Assembly: GCA_044341215.1 (NCBI GenBank)
Contig: JBIISC010000010.1
Location: forward strand, 1-36,116
Length of the DNA stretch: 36,116 bases
Direction: 5' to 3'
Origin: JAFMIT01 sp044341215
GTDB taxonomy: Bacteria > Actinomycetota > Actinomycetes > S36-B12 > UBA5976
This document shows, piece after piece, positions 7,617 through 16,194 of the stretch; the stretch's first letter is position 1; every line of letters starts with the position of its first letter. The notes under the pieces were generated by a model. That model was not told the DNA's origin, ran no database searches, and saw nothing but the letters and a program-made list of their open reading frames with translations. The translations under genes were made by a program, and so were the position numbers.

Positions 7617-8120
7617 TTACGTCGCTTTTAGCGTGTCTAACAATTCTGATGTAACCCGCATGGCCGTGGAACTGGTATGACCTCTACGAATCAAGAAACC
7701 ACTGAGTCTGCGCCAAATAACATCAGCTTCATAGCGTTGAAGTCCGCGGAATTTCTTAACTGCGATTTCGTAAGCCAGTTCATATTCCAAAGCTGGATCG
7801 GAGATTTCAAAACTCTCGATTATTTCCTGAGAAACACCTTTGTTCTTAAGCTCTTGACGCAATACTCGCCAACCAGTTCCGCGAGTGTTGCGCCGTGAAC
7901 GCACCCACATTTCTGCATATTCACGGTCGTCTAATAATTTGATTTCTTCAAAACGAGTGGCCACTTGAGTTACAACCTCAAGTGGCACATTCCGCTTTAT
8001 TAGATACTGCTCAAATTGAAATCGACTCATTGGCGAGTGGGTCAGCCTTCGCAAACCCATATTTCTAACAGTCTGAAGAAGCTCTTCAGTTATCAGAACA
8101 TCGTCAGGCAGTTTCAACAT
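7617..8120 (-). CDS. recX: Recombination regulator RecX
   Basis: RecX binds RecA filaments and limits their extension and activity. The 167-residue protein is alpha-helical, basic and of normal length. It contains the RecX-like segments MSRFQFEQYLIKRNV, FEEIKLLDDREYAEMWVRSR and WRVLRQELKNKGVSQEIIES. ATG 8120 overlaps the recA stop by 17 bp, the standard recA-recX coupling, so RecX output should follow SOS induction of recA. It is the last gene before a 117-bp gap containing a dyad. Confidence 0.94.
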   Translation of the reverse strand: MLKLPDDVLITEELLQTVRNMGLRRLTHSPMSRFQFEQYLIKRNVPLEVVTQVATRFEEIKLLDDREYAEMWVRSRRNTRGTGWRVLRQELKNKGVSQEIIESFEISDPALEYELAYEIAVKKFRGLQRYEADVIWRRLSGFLIRRGHTSSTAMRVTSELLDTLKAT

Positions 8121-9150
8121 CTTCAGGTGCTGCTACTACTGCATCAACTCCGACGCCAAGTTTTTCTTTAATCTTGGTTTCAATGTCATTAGCAAGTTCT
8201 GGATTGTCCCGAAGGAAGTTGCGTGAATTTTCTTTACCTTGACCGAGTTGATCGCCGTCGTATGTATACCAAGCACCAGCTTTGCGAACAATGCCGTGTT
8301 CAACACCCATGTCGATCAGGCTGCCTTCGCGGCTAATACCTTCACCATAAATAATGTCGAATTCGGCTTGCTTGAATGGTGGAGCAACCTTGTTCTTGAC
8401 CACCTTTACGCGGGTTCGGTTACCAACAACATCTGTGCCATCTTTCAAAGCTTCGATTCGGCGAATATCTAGTCGAACTGAAGCGTAGAACTTAAGTGCG
8501 CGACCACCGGTGGTGGTTTCTGGTGAACCAAACATCACACCAATTTTTTCGCGCAACTGGTTGATGAAGATTGCGGTTGTGCCAGATTGACTTAATGCAC
8601 CAGTAATTTTGCGAAGTGCCTGGCTCATCAATCGAGCTTGCAAACCCATGTGGCTATCACCCATTTCGCCTTCGATTTCAGCTCGTGGAACTAGAGCTGC
8701 AACCGAGTCAATGACGATTAAGGAAACTGCGCCTGAACGAATTAGCATGTCAGTGATTTCAAGTGCTTGTTCACCGTTGTCTGGTTGGCTAACCAAAAGC
8801 GCATCGATATCCACGCCAAGTGCTTTTGCATATTCAGGATCTAGTGCATGCTCGGCATCGATAAATGCACAGATGCCACCGAGTTTTTGAGCGTTTGCGA
8901 TTGCATGCAACGCAACAGTGGTCTTACCGGAAGATTCAGGTCCGAATACTTCAACCACACGACCTCTTGGAAGGCCGCCAATACCCAGAGCAATGTCTAG
9001 GGCAATTGAGCCAGTTGGGATAACTTCGATTGCAGCACGATCTTCTTGGCCAAGGCGCATAACTGAGCCTTTGCCAAATTGGCGCTCAATTTGAGCAAGG
9101 GCGGCTTCTAAAGCCTTATCGCGGTCATTTCCTGGGGTGGCAGCGGCCAT
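8104..9150 (-). CDS. recA: Recombinase RecA
   Basis: RecA forms ATP-dependent filaments on ssDNA, performs strand exchange and triggers LexA self-cleavage. The protein is 348 residues from ATG 9150, chosen because AGGAGA lies 4 nt upstream and the sequence begins MAAATPGNDRDKALEAALAQ as in actinobacterial RecA. The Walker A GPESSGKT is at 70-77, with the VIDSVAALVPRAEIEG and INQLREKIGVMFG motifs and an acidic C-terminus. No intein interrupts it. A LexA-type box lies about 110 bp upstream, and recX overlaps downstream. DUF3046 and two regulators precede it. Confidence 0.98.
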   Translation of the reverse strand: MAAATPGNDRDKALEAALAQIERQFGKGSVMRLGQEDRAAIEVIPTGSIALDIALGIGGLPRGRVVEVFGPESSGKTTVALHAIANAQKLGGICAFIDAEHALDPEYAKALGVDIDALLVSQPDNGEQALEITDMLIRSGAVSLIVIDSVAALVPRAEIEGEMGDSHMGLQARLMSQALRKITGALSQSGTTAIFINQLREKIGVMFGSPETTTGGRALKFYASVRLDIRRIEALKDGTDVVGNRTRVKVVKNKVAPPFKQAEFDIIYGEGISREGSLIDMGVEHGIVRKAGAWYTYDGDQLGQGKENSRNFLRDNPELANDIETKIKEKLGVGVDAVVAAPEDVETA

Positions 9151-9257
9151 TTCGTCTCCTCTTATCGGTGGGTCGGCGCGCAACCTAAGGTCTGGTTGTG
9201 ACTTACTCGACCCGCTCTTATTTCCTGTGGAAATTTCGAACTTGGGCGAAACGTAGC

Positions 9258-9273
9258 AGAACATTTGTTCGAA
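9258..9273 (-). promoter_or_regulatory. LexA/SOS box upstream of recA
   Basis: On the minus strand the sequence TTCGAACAAATGTTCT contains GAAC-N4-GTTC with the flanking TCGAAC half-site, matching the Gram-positive/actinobacterial SOS box (TCGAAC-N4-GTTCGA) at all but the last positions. It lies about 108 bp before the recA start in the 149-bp recA-DUF3046 gap. This is the expected location. I could not place a promoter confidently. Confidence 0.8.
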
Positions 9274-9299
9274 TGGCTTATTGAGGCCTCGGCGTGTCT

Positions 9300-9494
9300 T
9301 CAGCGTTCCTTTGGGTGTAAACCTTCGTGCGCCCAAACTGCACGCCACACATCCTGCGCCTCGAGGCCGTCCTTTAAAGCTTCTTCTACGGTCAGTCCCT
9401 CTAGTTCAACCAGCCGAGTGTCTCGCGCCCAAGATGACGCATACCCAGCCCCGAAATGCGTTTCCATCCGCTGCCAGAAGTCGGTCAGCCTCAA
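9300..9494 (-). CDS. DUF3046 family small protein
   Basis: A 64-residue protein of unknown function, conserved immediately upstream of recA in many actinobacteria. The signature MRLTDFWQRMETHFG, then SSWARDTRLVELEGLTVEEA and EVWRAVW-like AQDVWRAVWAHEGL, matches the family. The start is TTG 9494, which overlaps the TetR stop as TTGA and so is probably coupled to it. The short length and acidic/tryptophan-rich content suggest a protein-binding adaptor, but no function is established. Identity as a real gene is well supported by synteny and sequence. Confidence 0.88.
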   Translation of the reverse strand: MRLTDFWQRMETHFGAGYASSWARDTRLVELEGLTVEEALKDGLEAQDVWRAVWAHEGLHPKER

Positions 9495-10030
9495 GGTCGG
9501 GCATCTTTCATGAGTGCATTCGCTAGCACTTCTGCCCCAACCTGCCGATCCACTTTTGATCCAGGGTTTATGGCATAACTTGTTAACCAGCGAATTACTA
9601 CATCAGCCGAAACTAGATCTGCAGAAACATTCCAGGCCAATAAAGTGTCCATTACCAATTTTGCAAATTGGTCTGGCATTGAGTGAACATAAGTAATTGC
9701 ATTAATCAATGCTTTTGGATCATGTTTGCGCAAACCGCAAATCGCATTGTCGAGGGCAACGAATTCTGCAATTGCAACTAAGCCTTCAACAAGTGAAGGA
9801 TTTTTGGAAATAATTTTTGTGATGTCTTGAATGTAACTGTCGGAAATTAAGCGATAAATATCAGCTTTTTCACTTATATGGTTATAAACAGTAGCTCGAG
9901 CAATTCCAGATGTGCTGGCTAATGAAACCATTGAAAGATTTTTGGTTGGACCATTTTGCAAAATTGAACGTGCAGATTCGGCGATTGCGTCTTGCGTGCG
10001 TTTTGTGCGCGCAGATTGTTGAGGACTCAC
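9491..10030 (-). CDS. TetR/AcrR-type transcriptional regulator
   Basis: The 179-residue protein has an N-terminal TetR-like helix-turn-helix at about 32-60 (SLASTSGIARATVYNHISEK) followed by an all-helical putative ligand domain with no recognisable subfamily. It starts at GTG 10030, overlapping the ClgR-like gene as GTGA, and overlaps DUF3046 as TTGA, so the three genes form a translationally coupled chain. Its target is unknown; autoregulation of this cluster is the simplest guess. A TetR gene at this position is not part of the most familiar ClgR-DUF3046-recA order. Confidence 0.85.
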   Translation of the reverse strand: MSPQQSARTKRTQDAIAESARSILQNGPTKNLSMVSLASTSGIARATVYNHISEKADIYRLISDSYIQDITKIISKNPSLVEGLVAIAEFVALDNAICGLRKHDPKALINAITYVHSMPDQFAKLVMDTLLAWNVSADLVSADVVIRWLTSYAINPGSKVDRQVGAEVLANALMKDARP

Positions 10031-10317
10031 GCTGCTTTGATGTTGTTTTTGGTACGTGAAGATTGAATTGGGCGAACTTGATTTTCAATTCGAACTGTCT
10101 CAATTGTGACAGCTCGAATTAATGTAGAAACTGAAATTTCAAGGGCTGAACAGATCGAGGAAAGAAGTTCACTCGACGGTTCTTTTCGACCACGTTCAAT
10201 TTCGCTCAAATATCCAAGTGCAACATTTGCCTTTGAAGAAATATCGCGAAGGGTGGCACCTTGTTCTTTACGAGTATTTCGCAATTGCGAACCAATTACT
10301 TCGCGCAACAGCACCAT
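10027..10317 (-). CDS. clgR: ClgR-like XRE-family transcriptional regulator
   Basis: The 96-residue protein consists mainly of an XRE helix-turn-helix (residues about 6-62) with the ClgR/PopR hallmarks MVLLREVIG, NVALGYLSEIERGRKEPSSE and LLSSICSALEIS. In actinobacteria ClgR activates clp protease and stress genes and is usually encoded beside cinA/pgsA and recA, as here. I chose ATG 10317 because GGAGG lies 5 nt upstream; an in-frame GTG two codons earlier sits inside the ribosome-binding site. It starts a coupled run clgR-tetR-DUF3046. The 78-bp upstream gap shows no operator I can define. Confidence 0.9.
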   Translation of the reverse strand: MVLLREVIGSQLRNTRKEQGATLRDISSKANVALGYLSEIERGRKEPSSELLSSICSALEISVSTLIRAVTIETVRIENQVRPIQSSRTKNNIKAA

Positions 10318-10395
10318 GATCACCTCCGAGTTAAATCTTGAACAGGGGCTTACGCTAGTCAGAAAACCTGCGAATTGCCTGATTTGTGCGCGAAA

Positions 10396-10974
10396 TTATT
10401 CACTTTTTGGGTCTTGAGCGGGCTTGGTGCGTGAAAGATCAGTCAAAGCCACCATTACGTCTAGGAGCAGACCAAGTAGCGCCAAGCTGGTTTGGCTGCG
10501 AATATCGTCGCGACTGCCGGTGAATATCAAACTCTGGGTGCGGCTGGAGCCAGTTTTGGCATCAAATACTGCAATATGAACTTCGCCGACTGGCTTGCCA
10601 TCTTGAGGTTCAGGGCCCGCCACTCCAGTGCAACCTAGACCAAATCTGCAATTCATAACTTTTGTGATGTTGGTTGCCATTGCTAAAGCAACTTCGGTAG
10701 ACACCACTCCAACTTTTAGGGTTTGCTCTGAAATATTTAAAACTTCTTTTTTCATTTCAGTGGCATAAGCAACTACTCCACCTTGAAAAACCCCAGATGC
10801 ACCTGGCACCGAAGTAAGTAACGCACTTAACAAACCGCCGGTTACTGACTCGGCAGTTGCCATATTCACATTTGCATACTTGGCAACCTCAATGGCAGCT
10901 CTCGCAAACTCCCACTCAGTTGGTGGTAGTTGCCGATCCATTAAAGCATCTAGTGCGATTTGTGCTTCCGTCAT
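10396..10974 (-). CDS. cinA: CinA-family nicotinamide-nucleotide amidohydrolase (PncC type)
   Basis: The enzyme deamidates nicotinamide mononucleotide to nicotinate mononucleotide in pyridine-nucleotide recycling. The 192-residue protein contains only the C-terminal CinA domain and lacks the N-terminal MoCF domain of long CinA. Typical segments are ATAESVTGGLLSALLTSVPG, FQGGVVAYAT, FGLGCTGVAGPEPQDGKPVG and SRDDIRSQTSL. ATG 10974 overlaps the pgsA stop as ATGA. Neighbours pgsA and clgR match the standard actinobacterial order. Confidence 0.93.
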   Translation of the reverse strand: MTEAQIALDALMDRQLPPTEWEFARAAIEVAKYANVNMATAESVTGGLLSALLTSVPGASGVFQGGVVAYATEMKKEVLNISEQTLKVGVVSTEVALAMATNITKVMNCRFGLGCTGVAGPEPQDGKPVGEVHIAVFDAKTGSSRTQSLIFTGSRDDIRSQTSLALLGLLLDVMVALTDLSRTKPAQDPKSE

Positions 10975-11498
10975 AGCTGATTCTTTCTAAGCAGGACTGG
11001 TAAATATCGCATACCTGTATAGGTAGTTATCGCGACTGTAATCCAAAGCAATATTGAAATTGGCTGATTCAACCATTCCCATTTCAAACCAAGATTTACC
11101 AAGAAGAATGAAATAGTCGTTATTTGGAAGGTGGTTTTCAATTTCCCACCTCGATCGGCCGCAACTATGTTCTTATTCAAAACCATTAATCGCAATAACG
11201 TAATTCCTACTTCACGAACCAAAATCACTATCGTCGCTACCCATGGAAGGGCTCCGATAATGGACAAACCAATCCAAGCAGCACCAGTTAGAGCTTTATC
11301 TGCAATTGGGTCAGCGATCTTCCCAAAGTTCGAAATCAAATTATGTTTGCGAGCTAGGTAGCCATCTACCAAATCAGTTATTGCGGCAACCCAAAAAATT
11401 ACCACTGCTAGAAATGGATTATCGAGGTTAAATAGCGCAAACCAAAAGACTGGCACAAGCAAGATTCGCATCAATGTATAAAAGTTTGGATTTTGCAT
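10971..11498 (-). CDS. pgsA: CDP-diacylglycerol--glycerol-3-phosphate 3-phosphatidyltransferase-like
   Basis: A CDP-alcohol phosphatidyltransferase that most likely makes phosphatidylglycerol phosphate. The 175-residue membrane protein has several hydrophobic helices. The diagnostic motif D-x2-DG-x2-AR-x8-G-x3-D-x3-D is complete: Asp42, Asp45, Gly46, Ala49, Arg50, Gly59, Asp63 and Asp67. ATG 11498 overlaps the rimO stop by one base (TAATG), and cinA overlaps its 3' end. Actinobacteria have related enzymes (phosphatidylinositol phosphate synthase, cardiolipin synthase). Position between rimO and cinA favours PgsA. Confidence 0.92.
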   Translation of the reverse strand: MQNPNFYTLMRILLVPVFWFALFNLDNPFLAVVIFWVAAITDLVDGYLARKHNLISNFGKIADPIADKALTGAAWIGLSIIGALPWVATIVILVREVGITLLRLMVLNKNIVAADRGGKLKTTFQITTISFFLVNLGLKWEWLNQPISILLWITVAITTYTGMRYLPVLLRKNQL

Positions 11499-12877
11499 TA
11501 GTTACTAATCTCTTCAACTATCAAGTCTGCGCCATCATTCGAGACCACAACCCCGGTCACAAATTCGCCAATTTCTAAAGTTCTATCGGTTAACAAAGTG
11601 CAAGTGCCATCAACTTCAGGTCCTTGAAAATCTGCTCTGCCTTCATAGCCGTCATTGTCACTTTCAATCATGACTGTGACTTGGGTGCCAATTCGCGATT
11701 CTGCTTTTTGGTTGGTTACTTCGTCAACTAGCGATGTCACATACTCAACTCGGCGATTTTTTTCGGCTTCAGATAACTTATCTTCGAAATTGAAAGCTTC
11801 AGTTCCATCTTCGTCTGAATACCCGAAGATGCCAATCGCATCCAGCTCGGCCTCGTTGATAAATTCACACAGGGTTTCTAGTTCCGCTTCACTTTCGCCT
11901 GGGAATCCAACAATAAAGTTAGATCGAATTCCAGCATCTGGTGCAACCTTGCGAATTGAAGCAATTAGCTCTAAGAATTCTTGTTTGCCGCCAAATCGAC
12001 GCATTTTTCTCAAAATGGTTGGTGCAGCATGTTGGAATGAAAGGTCGAAGTACGGAACTACCTTTTCAGTATTAACAATTGCATTTATCAGTTGTGGCCG
12101 CATTTCAGCCGGTTGCAAATACGAAACACGAATTCTTTCGATCTTTTCAATACTAGATAGCGCAGGCAAAAGAGCTTCCAGCAAATTCATGTCACCTAGG
12201 TCTTTACCGTATGAAGTTGTATTTTCGCTAACCAAAAACAGTTCGCGCACTCCACGCTCACTTAGCCAAACTGCTTCGGCAATAATGTCGGTTGGACGCC
12301 GAGAAACAAATGAACCACGAAAGGCTGGAATTGCGCAAAATGTGCATCTTCGATCGCAACCATTTGCAATCTTCAAAGGTGCATATGGTTTTGAATCGAG
12401 GCGAAGGCGAATCACATCTCCAGAACTAGATGACGCAATCAGCCTTTCAGCCGGAGCCTTTGGAGTGGAAAGTCTGCGATCTATTGGCACGTGGCTTTCA
12501 AGTTTTGCGCCACCCACGATTTTTGCCAGCGATTCACCGATGTTTTCATATTCATCAAATCCGAGAACTGCATCCGCATCTGGAATTTCAGCGGCAAGTT
12601 CTTTCCCGTAGCGCTCAGCCATGCAGCCAATAGCGACAACCGCTTTCACTACGCCGTCGGACTTTAAATCAGCTGTCTGCAAAATAGTTTGAATCGAATC
12701 AGTCTTTGCAGTTTCGACAAATCCGCAGGTGTTTACCAATACGGCACTAGCGTCGGATGGATTATCAACCAATTGCCAACCAGCATTCGAAAGTCTGGCG
12801 GCTAGCTCGTCGCTATCGGTTTCATTTCGTGCGCAACCGAGGGTGAGGATATGTACTGTCTTGGCTGCTTGACTCAT
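11498..12877 (-). CDS. rimO: Ribosomal protein S12 methylthiotransferase
   Basis: A radical-SAM enzyme that adds a methylthio group to an aspartate of ribosomal protein S12. The 459-residue protein has UPF0004 cysteines Cys15, Cys51 and Cys85, and the radical-SAM triad Cys174-x3-Cys178-x2-Cys181 in NGCDRRCTFCAIPAFRG. A C-terminal TRAM-like domain follows. LGCARNETDSDE and NTCGFVETAKTDSI are RimO-type rather than MiaB-type motifs. ATG 12877 has no Shine-Dalgarno, but TAGGCT lies 7 nt upstream. It leads rimO-pgsA-cinA, all overlapping. Confidence 0.96.
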   Translation of the reverse strand: MSQAAKTVHILTLGCARNETDSDELAARLSNAGWQLVDNPSDASAVLVNTCGFVETAKTDSIQTILQTADLKSDGVVKAVVAIGCMAERYGKELAAEIPDADAVLGFDEYENIGESLAKIVGGAKLESHVPIDRRLSTPKAPAERLIASSSSGDVIRLRLDSKPYAPLKIANGCDRRCTFCAIPAFRGSFVSRRPTDIIAEAVWLSERGVRELFLVSENTTSYGKDLGDMNLLEALLPALSSIEKIERIRVSYLQPAEMRPQLINAIVNTEKVVPYFDLSFQHAAPTILRKMRRFGGKQEFLELIASIRKVAPDAGIRSNFIVGFPGESEAELETLCEFINEAELDAIGIFGYSDEDGTEAFNFEDKLSEAEKNRRVEYVTSLVDEVTNQKAESRIGTQVTVMIESDNDGYEGRADFQGPEVDGTCTLLTDRTLEIGEFVTGVVVSNDGADLIVEEISN

Positions 12878-12884
12878 AGTGCTT

Positions 12885-12890
12885 AGCCTA
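12885..12890 (-). promoter_or_regulatory. Candidate -10 element for rimO
   Basis: Minus-strand TAGGCT (TANNNT) ends 7 nt before the rimO ATG inside the 29-bp gap after the RodZ-like gene, consistent with a leaderless or one-base-leader internal promoter. Confidence 0.35.
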
Positions 12891-12906
12891 CGAGTTGAAT
12901 TTAGAT

Positions 12907-13662
12907 TTACTGAACAGGGAAAGTAATCTCGACTGGCGAGCCAGGGCCACCTAGAAAACCAAGATTTTCGTCATTTACCACAACGTTGACAACGCCAGAA
13001 TCGCCTATCACCAAAGAAATGCTAGTTGAGTCGGTTAATGTGATTGTGTCGCCAGCGTTTAGAAAACTTGAAAATAATGAATTACCGGCTGATCCACTAG
13101 CGGTGATCCAACTTCTACCACTGGCCTGCAAAACCAGAGAAACCCCCAGTGCATTTGGATTTGTATCGGTTGATTCGGATGGTCCTGGTGTGGTCGAGTC
13201 AGTCGGTGTTGCCGATTGACTAATGGTGACATCAGATTCAGGTATTGCATTGTCGGTCTTACCTGCAGACAGAACTGCGAAAACAGCAACCGCGACTACC
13301 GCAACTAACCCAACAATTAGATATGGAATTTTTGGATTACGTTTGTTCGGTAAAGCGCTTTTGCCTTGCTTGTCAAAAATATTCAACTCAGGTTGTTTAG
13401 ATTTCACAACATTTTCGTAAGACATTGAATTATCGGGCAAGTCGGCATCAAAAAGTTCGAGCAATTCTGTTTCATTTGCATTGAGTGCATTTGCGATTAA
13501 ACGGATTTGGTTTCGAATGAAAACTCGTAGATCTAATTTTTTCCAGTTCTCAGCTTCAATCGAAATAATTACATCTTTACGAAGTCTGGTTGAAGCAGCA
13601 ACTTCTTCAATGGTGAGATTCTGCGCCTCGCGCAGCTGTTGAATACGAGCACCAACTGCCAT
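12907..13662 (-). CDS. RodZ-like membrane protein with cytoplasmic helix-turn-helix
   Basis: The 251-residue protein has a cytoplasmic XRE/RodZ helix-turn-helix at about 4-70 and a single hydrophobic membrane span at about 112-133. A Ser/Thr/Pro-rich linker follows (about 140-172), then an extracytoplasmic beta-rich domain (about 175-250) resembling the DUF4115-type domain of RodZ. RodZ links MreB to cell-wall synthesis. No MreB gene is in this window, so the role is inferred from architecture. GGGAG precedes the ATG at 13662. It lies between ftsK and rimO, a position also known in other actinobacteria. Confidence 0.82.
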   Translation of the reverse strand: MAVGARIQQLREAQNLTIEEVAASTRLRKDVIISIEAENWKKLDLRVFIRNQIRLIANALNANETELLELFDADLPDNSMSYENVVKSKQPELNIFDKQGKSALPNKRNPKIPYLIVGLVAVVAVAVFAVLSAGKTDNAIPESDVTISQSATPTDSTTPGPSESTDTNPNALGVSLVLQASGRSWITASGSAGNSLFSSFLNAGDTITLTDSTSISLVIGDSGVVNVVVNDENLGFLGGPGSPVEITFPVQ

Positions 13663-13723
13663 TATTCACTCCCACCCTTGTTTCAGGTGGAATTGTAAAT
13701 GCCCTTAAGAGTGGCTTAGCAAG

Positions 13724-16123
13724 TTATTTTGGTTGCAGACTGTCTAATACTTCATCTAATGCTTCAAGTGGAATTAGTACTTCCCGAGCTTTTGCGCCCT
13801 CTGAAGGGCCAACAATTCCCCGAACTTCCATTAAATCCATTAAGCGACCTGCTTTTGCAAAACCAATTCTAAGTTTTCTTTGCAACATAGATGTTGACCC
13901 CTGTTGCGCAGTGATAACTAACTCAACTGCGAGTAAAAGAGTGTCTAAGTCGTCCCCTATATCGGAATCAACTTGCGAATGTCGCGAGATAACTTGCGCA
14001 ACATCTTCACGATATTCAGGTTCCGCTTGGGCTTTACAGTGCGAAACGACCTTGCGGATCTCAGCTTCGCTGACAAAGGCGCCTTGGACCCGCATCGCCT
14101 TACTTGCCCCCATAGGTAAAAACAGCGCGTCGCCCTGCCCGACCAGCTTGTCAGCCCCGGCTTGGTCCAAGATCACGCGGGAATCTGTGGAACTAGAAGT
14201 TGCGAAAGCTAGTCGGCTTGGCACGTTGGCTTTGATCAAACCCGTTACAACATCTACCGATGGCCTTTGAGTTGCAAGTACTAAGTGAATTCCAGCAGCT
14301 CTAGCTAACTGAGTAATTCGCACGATGCTATCTTCAACATCACGAGGTGCAACCATCATAAGGTCTGCAAGTTCGTCGACAATCACAAGCAGATATGGGT
14401 ATGGCCGCAGAACTCGTTTGCTATCTGGCGGCAAAGAAACCTTTTTTTCTTTAACGGCTTTGTTGAAGTCGTCAATATGTCTAAACCCAAATGCTGCTAG
14501 ATCGTCATAACGATGATCCATCTCTTTTACAACCCATTGCAAAGCTTCGGCTGCTTTCTTTGGGTTAGTGATAATTGGCGTAATCAAATGCGGAACACCT
14601 TCATAGGCTGCAAGTTCCACTCGCTTTGGATCTACTAGCACCATTCGAACTTCTTGCGGAGTGGCGCGCATCAGGATTGAAGTTATCAAAGCGTTAATAC
14701 AGGAAGATTTTCCAGCACCAGTTGCGCCAGCCACAAGTAAATGCGGCATTTTCGCAAGATTCGCAATAACAAATCCACCTTCAACATCTTTGCCGACGCC
14801 GACTGCAAGTGAGTGCGAGTCGTTGGTGGCAAGTTTGCTACGCAAGACATCGCCAAGTGCAACTAATTCTCGATCGCTATTTGGAATTTCAATACCAACA
14901 GCCGACTTACCTGGAATTGGAGAAAGGATTCGAACATCAGAATTGGCTACTGCGTAAGAAATATTCTTTGAAAGTTGGGTGATTCTTTCTACTTTTACCC
15001 CAACGCCCAGTTCAACTTCATAACGAGTAACAGTTGGGCCACGTTGGATACCAACCACATTTGCATCAATATCAAATTCTGTAAAGACCGACATGAGCGC
15101 TTCTTTGACTGCGTCTGTTGCTTTGGTATTGGCTTTGGAAGCTGGGCCTTCACTTAGTAATTCAAGAGGCGGCAGTTTGTATGGAAGTTCTAGTGGTAAT
15201 ACCCCTGGTTTGTTTGATACAGCTGGAGTTGGCTGGGAAATAGTTTTGCGGACAAGTTCCAGCACAGCAGTGTCAGAGACTTCAGGCGCAGTTTCGTTTA
15301 GAACTACAACCGGAATTTCTTCAGTCGAATCTTCGTAGATTTCTTCCGGTATTTCGAATTTCTCGACTAAAGCAACTTCTTCAAAAGGAATATCGGCTTC
15401 ATAGGTTTCTAATTCTGATTTGTCGGTGATTTCTTTTTGTGGAAGTTTTCCTTTAACGGCTCTAAACCCACCAATGATTTTTTCAGGAATACGCTTCAAA
15501 GGTGTTTTAGTAATTATTAAGATACCGAAGAACCAAATGATGACATAAAGAGTGGATGCCAAAACTACGCCACCAGCTGATGCGATTGGCGCACTTAGCA
15601 AGTAGCCAATAAATCCGCCAGCTTTATTCAGTACTCCTGCGCCATCACCTGGTGTTGGAATTTCTTTGTAAATGTGCCACAGCGAAATCATTGAAAGGAC
15701 TGCTGCTGTTCCACCGACACTTACTCGGCCAGTGTTAGCTGAATCATCTGGATGTCGTAGAACCCGAATTGCTAAAACTAAAATCAAAACTGGAATCAAC
15801 ACGTCGAATGCGCCGACCAAACTTGTCACAACCATTCCAACAAAAGCGACTAGCCAATTTTCAACACCGAACCAAACTGAGGTAGCAATAGAAACTGCTA
15901 GTGCCACTAGTGCAAGTCCGATGCCATCGCGGCGATGCTCTGGATCTAATCCTTTTGCATCCTCACCAATTGAACGGGCCACACTTCCAACTGCGTGACC
16001 AATGCCAACCCACACGGATTTAAGGCCTCGGCCAATTGCTCCAAGGAATCTGGATGCGCCACCGGTCGTTGAGCGCGAAGTGGATTTTCGGGCGCGCTTG
16101 GGGGAAGGTCTTTTTGTCGCCAT
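13724..16123 (-). CDS. ftsK: DNA translocase FtsK/SpoIIIE
   Basis: A septum-anchored dsDNA motor that clears and resolves chromosomes during division. The 799-residue protein has a basic Ser/Thr-rich N-terminus. Hydrophobic membrane segments lie within about 68-205, followed by an acidic linker (about 235-300). The motor has Walker A GATGAGKS at 466-473, Walker B LLVIVDE at 578-584, and ATQRPSVDVVTGLIKAN. The C-terminal winged-helix gamma domain (about 730-795) reads DNA polarity motifs. ATG 16123 has no Shine-Dalgarno, but TACATT lies 8 nt upstream. It follows rnj with a 71-bp gap. Confidence 0.97.
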   Translation of the reverse strand: MATKRPSPKRARKSTSRSTTGGASRFLGAIGRGLKSVWVGIGHAVGSVARSIGEDAKGLDPEHRRDGIGLALVALAVSIATSVWFGVENWLVAFVGMVVTSLVGAFDVLIPVLILVLAIRVLRHPDDSANTGRVSVGGTAAVLSMISLWHIYKEIPTPGDGAGVLNKAGGFIGYLLSAPIASAGGVVLASTLYVIIWFFGILIITKTPLKRIPEKIIGGFRAVKGKLPQKEITDKSELETYEADIPFEEVALVEKFEIPEEIYEDSTEEIPVVVLNETAPEVSDTAVLELVRKTISQPTPAVSNKPGVLPLELPYKLPPLELLSEGPASKANTKATDAVKEALMSVFTEFDIDANVVGIQRGPTVTRYEVELGVGVKVERITQLSKNISYAVANSDVRILSPIPGKSAVGIEIPNSDRELVALGDVLRSKLATNDSHSLAVGVGKDVEGGFVIANLAKMPHLLVAGATGAGKSSCINALITSILMRATPQEVRMVLVDPKRVELAAYEGVPHLITPIITNPKKAAEALQWVVKEMDHRYDDLAAFGFRHIDDFNKAVKEKKVSLPPDSKRVLRPYPYLLVIVDELADLMMVAPRDVEDSIVRITQLARAAGIHLVLATQRPSVDVVTGLIKANVPSRLAFATSSSTDSRVILDQAGADKLVGQGDALFLPMGASKAMRVQGAFVSEAEIRKVVSHCKAQAEPEYREDVAQVISRHSQVDSDIGDDLDTLLLAVELVITAQQGSTSMLQRKLRIGFAKAGRLMDLMEVRGIVGPSEGAKAREVLIPLEALDEVLDSLQPK

Positions 16124-16131
16124 AAGGGCTA

Positions 16132-16137
16132 AATGTA
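16132..16137 (-). promoter_or_regulatory. Candidate -10 element for ftsK
   Basis: Minus-strand TACATT fits TANNNT and ends 8 nt before the ftsK ATG, which lacks a Shine-Dalgarno. A start 7 nt downstream would leave a 1-2 nt leader. Confidence 0.3.
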
Positions 16138-16194
16138 GCCAGCAGTTTGTGCGTAAGTCCGACTTTTTTGTTCGTGTCTGAAGGTTTTAGAAGG

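Noticed and set aside
10318..10395. ClgR autoregulatory box before the ClgR-like gene
   Set aside because: GCG/CGC fragments are present, but no sequence with the right symmetry and spacing could be assigned.
11655..12611. 318-codon plus-strand open frame opposite rimO
   Set aside because: Serine-rich composition is the usual antisense shadow of a real coding frame; rimO has complete radical-SAM motifs here.
16145..16175. AAGTCCGACTT followed by a T-run after rnj, looking like a terminator
   Set aside because: The palindrome leaves a one-base loop, and the T-run is on the plus strand where no gene ends; it cannot fold as a proper hairpin.
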